From Spirochaetales bacterium (GTDB lineage Bacteria; Spirochaetota; Spirochaetia; Treponematales; UBA12059): 5,969 nucleotides of DNA. The notes under the pieces were generated by a model that was given only the letters and a program-made list of their open reading frames with translations, was not told the DNA's origin and did no database searches. Positions 1-4,875 of the stretch are shown piece after piece (within the stretch, counting starts at the first letter, position 1; each line of letters starts with the position of its first letter). Made by a program: the position numbers and the translations under genes. Location: assembly GCA_004525355.1 (NCBI GenBank), contig SPCK01000142.1, forward strand, positions 1 through 5,969. The letters are read 5' to 3'.

Positions 1-402
1 ATGGACAAGGACGACACCGACACCGAGATCGGCCTGCGGGAGCTCAGGAAACGCGGCTACGAACGGATAGTGCTGGCCGGCGGCGGCGGTGGCAGGCTTG
101 ACCACCTGCTTGCGATACGCGCCTTGTTCGAGCGACCCGATGGCCCCGACGAATGGCTGACCGCTTCAGAGCGGGTGCTGCGCCTGGCGGCAGCGACGAC
201 GTTCAGTACCCACCCTGGAGCCATGGTATCGGTATTTCCACTGGGCGGCGGCGCATCGGATATGTCCAGCGAAGGCCTTGAATGGCCGCTCTCGGGCCTG
301 GTCTGGAATGCGGGGCAGTTCGGCGTTTCAAACAGAGCGCCAAGCGGACGCTTCTCAATCGATCCGGGTCAGAACCCGATCCTGGTCATCCTGAGGTCTT
401 GA
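1..402 (+). CDS. thiN: Thiamine pyrophosphokinase, C-terminal part (5' truncated by window edge)
   Basis: This enzyme transfers pyrophosphate from ATP to thiamine, making the cofactor thiamine pyrophosphate in the cytoplasm. The visible 133 residues begin at a conserved catalytic motif (DKDDTDTEIGL, residues 2-12), followed by GGGGGRLDHLLA (27-38), which matches the family GA-GGR-DH motif. The C-terminal thiamine-binding lobe shows FPLGGGASD (79-87), GLEWPL (92-97) and GVSN (108-111), and ends in the usual ILVI strand. Family members are about 210-220 residues, so roughly 80 N-terminal residues, including the ATP/Mg-binding part, lie upstream of the window. The ATG at position 1 is therefore most likely an internal methionine. 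The gene ends 20 bp before the stop of the convergent HIT gene. Identification rests on motif order and is quite secure. Confidence 0.9.
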   Translation: MDKDDTDTEIGLRELRKRGYERIVLAGGGGGRLDHLLAIRALFERPDGPDEWLTASERVLRLAAATTFSTHPGAMVSVFPLGGGASDMSSEGLEWPLSGLVWNAGQFGVSNRAPSGRFSIDPGQNPILVILRS

Positions 403-422
403 CGTCCGAATGGCGGAAACGA

Positions 423-905
423 TCAGGCCCTGAGCGAGAACGCCTTGACCAGTATCCCCTGCGTTTCGCGCGGGTCCTGCACGAGCACGCGCTGGCCGGC
501 CATCAACTCGGCTATCCCGATCTCCCTGGGATAGCGGGGGATGATGTGCTGATGCAGGTGGTCGATGCTCGCGCCGGCGACCAGTCCCATGTTGTAGCCG
601 ACATTGTAGGCGACGGGACCGTGCGTCTCGTCCAGCACGTCGAGGCACAATCTCGTGATCGCGTCGCCCTCCATCCACTCTTCCGCGCTCAATTGGCGCA
701 GGTCCATTACATGCCTGGAGGGGAAAACCAGCAGGTGCCCGGGATTGTAGGGATACAGGTTGAGCGAAACGATCCAGTGTTCGCTACGGTGGACGATAAG
801 GCTCTCCACGTCTGGCGATCCATCCCGGACCAGGCAGAGAATACAGCCCTCAGGCTTCTTGCCGGTCAGGTATACCAGCTTCTCGAAGTTGAAAAAATAA
901 TCCAT
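423..905 (-). CDS. HIT-family protein, Ap4A phosphorylase/hydrolase-like
   Basis: A cytosolic nucleotide-binding enzyme of the histidine triad superfamily, which hydrolyses or phosphorolyses nucleoside phosphoramidates or dinucleoside polyphosphates such as Ap4A. The signature HLHQHIIPR lies at residues 116-124 (H116, H118, H120; H118 is the expected nucleophile). It is preceded by NVGYNMGLVAGASID (101-115), the conserved N-x-G...G-A-S strand of the Ap4A branch. The substrate-pocket strand YPYNPGHLLVFPSRHV is at 51-66. A CILC pair (21-24) could be half of the zinc site found in many HIT proteins. At 160 residues it is normal for the Ap4A-phosphorylase-like branch. The start is supported by CAGGT four bases upstream, which spans the TAA stop of the preceding gene. 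The two genes are only 2 bp apart and almost certainly co-transcribed. The exact substrate cannot be told from sequence alone. Confidence 0.9.
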   Translation of the reverse strand: MDYFFNFEKLVYLTGKKPEGCILCLVRDGSPDVESLIVHRSEHWIVSLNLYPYNPGHLLVFPSRHVMDLRQLSAEEWMEGDAITRLCLDVLDETHGPVAYNVGYNMGLVAGASIDHLHQHIIPRYPREIGIAELMAGQRVLVQDPRETQGILVKAFSLRA

Positions 906-907
906 CG

Positions 908-1747
908 TTACCTGCCGGCCGTTCCAGAACTGTCAACCCATGGGCGAGGCGGCAGGCCGGCCTCTATGGCCAGGTAGTCTACAAGGCCGGGAAAGCGCTC
1001 CAGAAGCTCGCCATAGCGCGCCAGGACATCAAGCCGAACTTGATCCTCCACTGCCTTGTTCGACGCCTGCGTCAGGGCTGGTTCGATGCTCTCGCGGAAA
1101 CGCTCCATATAGGATAGATACATCGACCGGGCGCTCGAGTACAGAGAGAAATCCGGTACTCGTGCGGATACTACGGAAACCGATATGACATCGAGTAGCG
1201 GCCGCTTGAGGGCAATCGCCTTGCGAAGATCCTCGTCAGCCGCTCCTGACGACAATTTCGAGGCACCTTCAAGGTCGCCGAGCAAGTCGACGGCCAAGGC
1301 GCGGGCGTCGGAAACCGCCGCGTCCATCTCCCCGACAAGCCATGCCGCCAGGGCTTCGTCGTCCTTGACGCCGAAACGCGAAACTAACGCGGGCAGGGCG
1401 GAAGGCAGGGGCGCCGCATTCATGCGGATGGTAAGTTCCCAGGTAAAATCCGGCTCTCCGGCCATGAAAGCCCGGTAGGCGGCGGCCGAAGGCAATTCAC
1501 CGGTCAGGGAAAAGCTGCGTTCCACATGAAGCGGCAGGAAACTCGACAATCGGATATTCGTGGGCAGCAGGGCCGCGGTACTCCAGAAAAAACGGCCAGG
1601 TTCGATCACATGAGGATCGATGCCGCCGGTCTTGGACGCCAGGACCGCATAGCTCCCGGGTTGGACCCGAAGGGGTAGCCACCCAACCATGAAAACGATG
1701 CCGCTCACGAGAATAAGCACGATGAGGGTCCAGGTAAAACGCTTCAT
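908..1747 (-). CDS. Membrane-anchored SPFH/band-7-like protein of unknown function
   Basis: The product is 279 residues. Residues 4-23 form one hydrophobic helix after an MKR start, so it is an N-terminally anchored protein, most likely with its body outside the cytoplasmic membrane. Directly after the helix, LRVQPGSYAVLASKTGGID (26-44) and VIEPGRFFW (47-55) resemble the first strands of SPFH/prohibitin/stomatin domains, which read V-x-x-G-x-x-G-V-V then a-x-x-P-G-x-h-f. The rest is alpha/beta, with a helical tail (about 205-265) containing SARSMY and a charged amphipathic run. SPFH proteins scaffold membrane microdomains or regulate membrane proteases. That role here is inference from a short motif. 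I chose the ATG at 1747 over an ATG seven codons upstream because GAGGAG lies seven bases before it and the protein then opens directly into the signal-anchor. It is followed 2 bp later by the HIT gene. Confidence 0.7.
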   Translation of the reverse strand: MKRFTWTLIVLILVSGIVFMVGWLPLRVQPGSYAVLASKTGGIDPHVIEPGRFFWSTAALLPTNIRLSSFLPLHVERSFSLTGELPSAAAYRAFMAGEPDFTWELTIRMNAAPLPSALPALVSRFGVKDDEALAAWLVGEMDAAVSDARALAVDLLGDLEGASKLSSGAADEDLRKAIALKRPLLDVISVSVVSARVPDFSLYSSARSMYLSYMERFRESIEPALTQASNKAVEDQVRLDVLARYGELLERFPGLVDYLAIEAGLPPRPWVDSSGTAGR

Positions 1748-1754
1748 CGCCACG

Positions 1755-1760
1755 CTCCTC
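1755..1760 (-). promoter_or_regulatory. Ribosome binding site GAGGAG for the SPFH-like gene
   Basis: GAGGAG on the minus strand sits seven bases before the ATG at 1747. It falls inside the extended reading frame that would begin at 1768, so it argues for the shorter 279-residue product. Confidence 0.6.
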
Positions 1761-1780
1761 GATTCCATGATAGATTCCCG

Positions 1781-1786
1781 TATACT
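1781..1786 (+). promoter_or_regulatory. Possible -10 element for xseAB
   Basis: TATACT on the plus strand matches five of six bases of the -10 consensus and overlaps the opposing promoter. No acceptable -35 hexamer is seen 15-19 bp upstream. If used, it would give a leader of roughly 90 bases containing the inverted repeats at 1834-1871. Confidence 0.2.
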
Positions 1787-1814
1787 TTATACCCTATGGC
1801 GAAGAATTTTTCCA
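1786..1814 (-). promoter_or_regulatory. Candidate sigma-70 promoter for the SPFH-like/HIT pair
   Basis: On the minus strand, TGGAAA (1809-1814; 4/6 to TTGACA) is followed after 17 bp by TATAAA (1786-1791; 5/6 to TATAAT). This predicts transcription starting near 1779 and a leader of about 30 bases before the ATG at 1747. The site is the only AT-rich patch in the divergent intergenic region. The call rests on consensus match and position only, since housekeeping promoters in this lineage were not modelled. Confidence 0.4.
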
Positions 1815-1833
1815 CCACAGAAGTGCGTGGACA

Positions 1834-1871
1834 CAAGCGTGGTTTCGCTTGCGCGCCGCGTGGCGCGCGGG
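1834..1871 (+). promoter_or_regulatory. Overlapping hairpins just upstream of xseA
   Basis: Two inverted repeats share bases. The first is CAAGCG (1834-1839), a six-base loop, then CGCTTG (1846-1851). The second is GCGCGCC (1851-1857), loop GCGT, then GGCGCGC (1862-1868). The second can be lengthened by two G-U pairs and one C-G pair (1848-1850 with 1869-1871), taking in most of the only GGGG (1869-1872) that could act as a Shine-Dalgarno for the ATG at 1885. The long form of hairpin 2 and hairpin 1 compete for 1848-1851. There is no T-tract, so it does not look like an intrinsic terminator. The pairing is directly visible, but a regulatory role is inference, and a DNA operator is an alternative. 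Confidence 0.4.
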
Positions 1872-1884
1872 GTACAGTTGCTGC

Positions 1885-3087
1885 ATGTCCGAAGCACGCG
1901 TATTCGCCGTATCCGAGCTGACAGACCTCGTCAAAAACGATCTCGAGTCGAATTTTTCCTTCCTCGTTGTTGAAGGCGAAATCTCCAACTGGCGCCCCGC
2001 CCCGTCCGGCCACGTGTACTTTACCCTCAAGGACAAGGGAGCCATGCTCCAGGCCGTCATGTTCAAGGGCAAGGCCATGCGGCTCTCGTTCAGGCCAAAT
2101 GACGGCATGGTCGTTCGGGCGTCTGGCGGCCTGACCGTATACGCCGCCAGGGGTCAGTACCAGCTGGTCGTGGACTCAATGCAGATGGCGGGAGCAGGCG
2201 ACATCCTCGCCATGCTCGACGAACGAAAGCGCCGCCTGGCTGCGGAAGGCCTCTTCGACCAGGACAGGAAGAAATCCATACCTGCCTTTCCTTCGCGAGT
2301 GGCGGTCATCACATCTCCCACCGGCGCGGCTATCCGCGACATCCTCAACGTGCTGGCCCGGAGGAACGCGGGCCTCCGCGTCACGGTGCTTCCAAGCCTG
2401 GTGCAGGGAGATGAAGCTCCAGCCAGCCTGGTGAGGCAGCTGGAAACGGCCAACGCATGGAATCTGGGCGACGTGATAATCCTCGGCCGTGGTGGCGGAT
2501 CGCTCGAGGATTTGTTGGCCTTCTCCGATGAAGCAGTGGTTCGGGCCGTAGCTTCTTCCCGAATTCCGGTGATCAGCGCCGTCGGCCACGAAACTGACTG
2601 GTCCCTGTGCGATCTTGCCGCGGACATGCGCGCTCCCACCCCGAGTGCCGCGGCCGAGCTTGTTTCCGAAAGCGCGGCCGCCGTGCGCGACCGGGTTGCG
2701 GAAGCGGCGTTCGCCCTTGAATCGTCCATTCGCGGCAAACTCGACCGGGCCAGGCTAGCCCTCAAGGCATTCTCTCCCGATAACCTGGAAATGCGCCTGG
2801 AACGGGCCCTTTTCCCGAGCCGCCAGCGCTTCGATGACGCAAAGGAAGTACTCATCCGCGGAATGAAAGACGCGGCGCTCGGTTCCAGACATCGGATGTC
2901 CAGGGCACTTGCGGTACTCGGAGCCGCCGACCCGAACGCCGTCCTGGCCCGTGGATTTTCGGTCATACGCAAGTCCGGCTCGACGAAGGCCATTCGCGAT
3001 TCAGCGGATATTTCCAGTGGCGACATGCTTGACATTCGATTCGCGGCTGGCGGCGCGAAGGCCATAACGACGGAGGTTTTACCATGA
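1885..3087 (+). CDS. xseA: Exodeoxyribonuclease VII large subunit
   Basis: Catalytic subunit of exonuclease VII, which degrades single-stranded DNA from both ends to short acid-soluble oligonucleotides and takes part in mismatch repair and damage clean-up. The N-terminal OB-fold (about 1-100) shows VSELT (9-13), VEGEISNW (29-36) and SGHVYFTLKD (41-50). The nuclease core carries VITSPTGAAIRDIL (141-154), GRGGGSLEDLLAF (201-213) and SAVGHETDWSLCDLAADMRA (231-250), followed by PTPSAAAEL (251-259). The C-terminal NAVLARGFSV (351-360) matches the family's closing L-x-R-G-[FY] motif. At 400 residues it is shorter than the roughly 456 of E. coli, mainly in the coiled-coil region between about 265 and 345. 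I start it at the ATG at 1885 (MSEARVF), where family alignments begin, rather than at a TTG 12 codons upstream, which would add an unconserved, hairpin-forming stretch. Its last codons overlap the xseB start. Confidence 0.96.
   Translation: MSEARVFAVSELTDLVKNDLESNFSFLVVEGEISNWRPAPSGHVYFTLKDKGAMLQAVMFKGKAMRLSFRPNDGMVVRASGGLTVYAARGQYQLVVDSMQMAGAGDILAMLDERKRRLAAEGLFDQDRKKSIPAFPSRVAVITSPTGAAIRDILNVLARRNAGLRVTVLPSLVQGDEAPASLVRQLETANAWNLGDVIILGRGGGSLEDLLAFSDEAVVRAVASSRIPVISAVGHETDWSLCDLAADMRAPTPSAAAELVSESAAAVRDRVAEAAFALESSIRGKLDRARLALKAFSPDNLEMRLERALFPSRQRFDDAKEVLIRGMKDAALGSRHRMSRALAVLGAADPNAVLARGFSVIRKSGSTKAIRDSADISSGDMLDIRFAAGGAKAITTEVLP
3072..3077 (+). promoter_or_regulatory. Ribosome binding site of xseB within xseA
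   Basis: GGAGGT lies six bases before the xseB ATG and inside the last codons of xseA. It is the strongest Shine-Dalgarno on the plus strand here, in contrast to the weak one in front of xseA. This may help keep the small subunit in excess. Confidence 0.7.
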
Positions 3088-3314
3088 AGAATTTCGAGGA
3101 ACGGCTCGCTCGACTTGAGGAACTGGCCGAGCGCATACGGGACCAGGAACTACCCCTCGAGGAAGCGGTCGGAGTGTTCGAGGAAGGCGTCAAGCTGTCC
3201 AAGGGACTCGAGCGAGACCTGGAAAAGATAGAAGGACGAGTGGAAATGCTCCTGAACCAGCCTGCTACGCCCGATGACAAACCGGAATTGGGGCTTTTCG
3301 ACACGGACGAGTAG
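3084..3314 (+). CDS. xseB: Exodeoxyribonuclease VII small subunit
   Basis: Small helical subunit that wraps the coiled-coil arm of XseA. Several XseB copies bind each XseA and are needed for a stable, active enzyme. The 76-residue product has the family pattern: NFEERLARLEELAERI (3-18), then ELPLEEAVGVFEEGVKL (22-38), then an acidic/basic helix to about residue 57 and a short disordered tail. Length is normal for the family (about 70-80). The ATG overlaps the xseA TGA as ATGA, so the two are translationally coupled. After the TAG there are 46 bp to the convergent Nudix gene, and I see no convincing terminator in them. Confidence 0.95.
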   Translation: MKNFEERLARLEELAERIRDQELPLEEAVGVFEEGVKLSKGLERDLEKIEGRVEMLLNQPATPDDKPELGLFDTDE

Positions 3315-3360
3315 CGGCGATCCGCATAGTCCGGACAGCGGGAGCCTACCTGAGCATCAT

Positions 3361-3771
3361 TTATTCGACAAGGAGTGGAAGGATAAAACTCAGAAGCGTC
3401 CGGTCTGATTCCGCCAGATCCATGCTGCATAACTCGGTCGCATCGACCCACCGCACCTCGTCATGCTCACGAAGCTCCGGCGGTTCACCCCGGAAATCCA
3501 GCGCAAGGGCGGCGAGACTGTACCGATGGCCGCCGTGCGCGAAATCCGACTCTCCCAGTAACCGGCCTACGTTTACTATAAGACCGAATTCTTCATTGAA
3601 CTCTCTGACAAGGGCCTGATCGTCGGTTTCTCCCGGCTCGAGCTTGCCGCCGGGAAACTCCCACTTGCCGCCCAAGTCTCCGCCTGACTTCCTCAGGCCC
3701 ACGAACACCCGGCCGCGGCGTATGGCTATTCCGGCGACGGAGCGTCTGAGTCCATCAAAGGAAGAGGACAT
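3361..3771 (-). CDS. mutT: Nudix hydrolase, MutT-like (8-oxo-dGTP diphosphatase family)
   Basis: Hydrolyses nucleoside diphosphates linked to another group. The MutT branch removes oxidised dGTP from the nucleotide pool and so prevents A:T to C:G transversions. The Nudix box GX5EX7REUXEEXGU is complete at residues 42-64 (G42, E48, R56, E57, E60, E61, G63), with the metal-binding REFNEE intact. The preceding GGKWEFPGGKLEPGE (34-48) is the hallmark of the MutT/CTP-pyrophosphohydrolase group. The downstream DEVRWVD (104-110) is the usual strand before the C-terminal helix. At 136 residues it matches E. coli MutT (about 129). Its ATG lies 17 bp inside the end of the upstream membrane-protein gene and has no clear Shine-Dalgarno of its own, implying translational coupling. 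Substrate is inferred from family; other small Nudix substrates are possible. Confidence 0.92.
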   Translation of the reverse strand: MSSSFDGLRRSVAGIAIRRGRVFVGLRKSGGDLGGKWEFPGGKLEPGETDDQALVREFNEEFGLIVNVGRLLGESDFAHGGHRYSLAALALDFRGEPPELREHDEVRWVDATELCSMDLAESDRTLLSFILPLLVE

Positions 3772-4165
3772 TTGCGAACAGGAAGTGAACCAGGGCGCTG
3801 GACATGGCTACGATTCCGACGATGCGTCGATTGGCCACGAATACCCTGTCCAGCTTGTCCAGGGTGTCGGTGGTTACATTGGCATTGGAACGATAAAACT
3901 CCAGAAGCAGGGAAATGCCTGCGGCCATCCCCGCCAACGAAGGCAGCAGATCACCTACAACGGGAATGTCACCGCGCATAACGGTCAGGAGCTTGAAGAA
4001 GCCCACGATGAACGTCAGGATGCCCATGATGAGCCTTATTGTCTGGTCCCTGGTGAATTCCCGCACACCATCCAGTATGCCGCCCTTCGACTCCGTGTCA
4101 GATGAAAAGAGCGCGTAGCCGGCCACCAGGTTCATCACAACGCTCAACAGGTAAAACTGTATCAT
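3755..4165 (-). CDS. Four-helix membrane protein of unknown function
   Basis: I do not recognise a named family. The 136-residue product has four hydrophobic segments at about 2-20, 44-63, 69-90 and 113-134, with short polar loops. The second loop carries TRDQTIRL (38-45) and the third YRSNANVTTDTLDKLDRVFVA (part of 91-111). By the positive-inside rule, the basic residues near 106-114 suggest the last loop is cytoplasmic. There is no catalytic motif. The start at 4165 is supported by GGTGGAG eight bases upstream. An in-frame ATG at 4237 would add 24 polar residues in front of the first helix and has no good ribosome site. The gene overlaps mutT by 17 bp, so the two proteins are made together. 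A role linked to nucleotide clean-up is only guilt by association. Confidence 0.75.
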   Translation of the reverse strand: MIQFYLLSVVMNLVAGYALFSSDTESKGGILDGVREFTRDQTIRLIMGILTFIVGFFKLLTVMRGDIPVVGDLLPSLAGMAAGISLLLEFYRSNANVTTDTLDKLDRVFVANRRIVGIVAMSSALVHFLFANVLFL

Positions 4166-4275
4166 TCGTTCATCTCCACCAGGAATTTGTTCACCCAGCG
4201 CACACCGCGCCGGGTCCGCTTGTTCAGCCGCGAACATCGTGCGTCCGCAGGTAGCTCACTGCCAGCAATGTTCAT
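4162..4275 (-). CDS. Possible 37-codon leader ORF
   Basis: An ATG at 4275 opens 37 codons whose TGA overlaps the next gene's start as ATGA (4165-4162). The product would start MNIAGSELPADARC and end in a basic stretch KRTRRGVRWVNKFLVEMNE. It lies about 30 bases downstream of the predicted transcription start of the promoter at 4314-4342, and the GGTGGAG of the next gene sits in its last codons. Overlap and position are what a translated leader or coupled small gene would show. Against it, there is no strong Shine-Dalgarno (only GGGA five bases upstream), the start falls in an inverted repeat, and such a short open frame can arise by chance. No function can be suggested. Confidence 0.3.
   Translation of the reverse strand: MNIAGSELPADARCSRLNKRTRRGVRWVNKFLVEMNE
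4174..4180 (-). promoter_or_regulatory. Ribosome binding site for the four-helix membrane protein
   Basis: GGTGGAG on the minus strand lies eight bases before the ATG at 4165. It decides that start over the in-frame ATG 24 codons upstream. Confidence 0.65.
4232..4273 (-). repeat. Interrupted inverted repeat in the mutT-operon leader
   Basis: GAACAT and ATGTTC form the outer arms of a 42-bp dyad (4268-4273 with 4232-4237). Inner GC/GC and GCAG/CTGC pairs (4247-4250 with 4259-4262) enclose an eight-base loop. Internal loops separate the helices, so it is a modest RNA fold, not a terminator (no T-run). It spans the first codons of the possible leader ORF. It could be a leader RNA element or chance pairing. 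Confidence 0.3.
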
Positions 4276-4313
4276 GGGTTCCCGGATCAAGCGGGGGACA
4301 AAACTCTCAATTT

Positions 4314-4342
4314 ACCATACTGGAAAGCAGTACAGCGGTCAA
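4314..4342 (-). promoter_or_regulatory. Sigma-70 promoter for the membrane protein-mutT operon
   Basis: On the minus strand, TTGACC (4337-4342; 5/6 to consensus) and TATGGT (4314-4319; 4/6) are separated by exactly 17 bp. It is the best promoter match noticed in the window. It lies in the gap between the upstream membrane gene and the downstream pair, and predicts a start near 4307. A 15-bp dyad, TACTG-N5-CAGTA (4318-4332), fills most of the spacer and touches the -10, where a repressor could block RNA polymerase. Confidence 0.5.
4318..4332. promoter_or_regulatory. Possible operator dyad TACTG-N5-CAGTA
   Basis: A perfect 5-5-5 inverted repeat (TACTG, spacer GAAAG, CAGTA) lies between the -35 and -10 hexamers of the promoter just described and reaches two bases into the -10. 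Placement favours a protein-binding site over an RNA hairpin, because it would be upstream of the transcription start. A five-base arm can occur by chance, and no regulator gene is visible in the window. Confidence 0.3.
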
Positions 4343-4374
4343 GTTCGGACTCTCCGGAGCCAGAACCGACAGAT

Positions 4375-4875
4375 CTACCGCACGCGTGCGGCAAGCTCAA
4401 TGCGAGAATCGCCTTGAGTGAGGATCGCTGCCGCCCACTGGGGCTTATCGGGGGCGGAGAGCCTGGATTTGTATTCAGTCATACCGATAGTCAGAAGCCC
4501 CGGTCCTACCGCCTCGCCGACCGACATGGCAATATCGACCGGAGCCGCTGCACGGGAACCCCTCCCCTCCGTACGCGCGATTGACAGGTAGACGTCCCCT
4601 TCAAACCAGAGCGCATCGAGGACGTAGACGTAGCCGCCCATGGATCCACGATTCCGGGATCCGGACACCCAATCGACGATGAACGAGCTGATCACTACTA
4701 TTATCAGCGTAAAGAAAAGGAACTTCAGCGATCGCGTCGCGGTCATCGTCCTGAAAAATCCCGGGCGCTTGGCGCCGTGGAGGCTTTCGGCGAATTGCGC
4801 ATATACCCCGGCCTTTGCAAGCCGGCGGTCCCGATCGTAATAGAATTGAACGGTATCCTTATCCCTGGTTTCCAT
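4375..4875 (-). CDS. Single-pass membrane protein of unknown function
   Basis: A 166-residue product I cannot assign to a named family. Residues 1-48 are polar and basic, with QFYYDRDRRLAKA (10-22) looking like a conserved cytoplasmic motif. One strong transmembrane helix follows (about 49-68, SLKFLFFTLIIVVISSFIVD). The remaining 100 residues form a beta-rich domain that should sit outside the membrane: YVYVLDALWFEGDVYLSIAR (82-101), then VDIAMSVGEAVGPGLLTIG (113-131) and QWAAAILTQGDSRIELA (146-162). The N-in, C-out orientation is inferred from basic residues before the helix. GGGAGG five bases before the ATG at 4875 fixes the start; longer in-frame forms lie inside nnrD. It overlaps nnrD by 17 bp and is probably translated from the same message. 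The protein has the build of a small assembly or sensing factor, but no function can be stated. Confidence 0.75.
   Translation of the reverse strand: METRDKDTVQFYYDRDRRLAKAGVYAQFAESLHGAKRPGFFRTMTATRSLKFLFFTLIIVVISSFIVDWVSGSRNRGSMGGYVYVLDALWFEGDVYLSIARTEGRGSRAAAPVDIAMSVGEAVGPGLLTIGMTEYKSRLSAPDKPQWAAAILTQGDSRIELAARVR

Noticed and set aside
361..381. Hairpin CGGGT-CAGA-ACCCG with flanking GAT/ATC as a bidirectional terminator between thiN and the HIT gene
   Set aside because: It lies within thiN coding sequence, the stem is short with a bulge, and no T-run follows on either strand.
282..977. Plus-strand open frame of about 230 codons across thiN and the HIT gene
   Set aside because: It overlaps two clear genes in other frames and strands and has no recognisable motif or ribosome site.
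2154..3065. Long open frame of about 300 codons antisense to xseA
   Set aside because: Its product is a low-complexity Ser/Arg/Ala-rich sequence, as expected from the complement of a GC-rich gene. xseA is unambiguous on the other strand.
3315..3360. Terminator between the convergent xseB and mutT genes
   Set aside because: Only four-base stems (GCGG/CCGC) can be drawn and there is no T-tract. Termination here, if any, would be factor-dependent.
4166..4374. tRNA, SRP RNA or other stable RNA gene in the 209-bp gap
   Set aside because: No cloverleaf with a T-loop GTTC and matching acceptor arms, and no SRP apical GGAAG-type motif, could be found on either strand. The gap is better explained by a promoter and leader.
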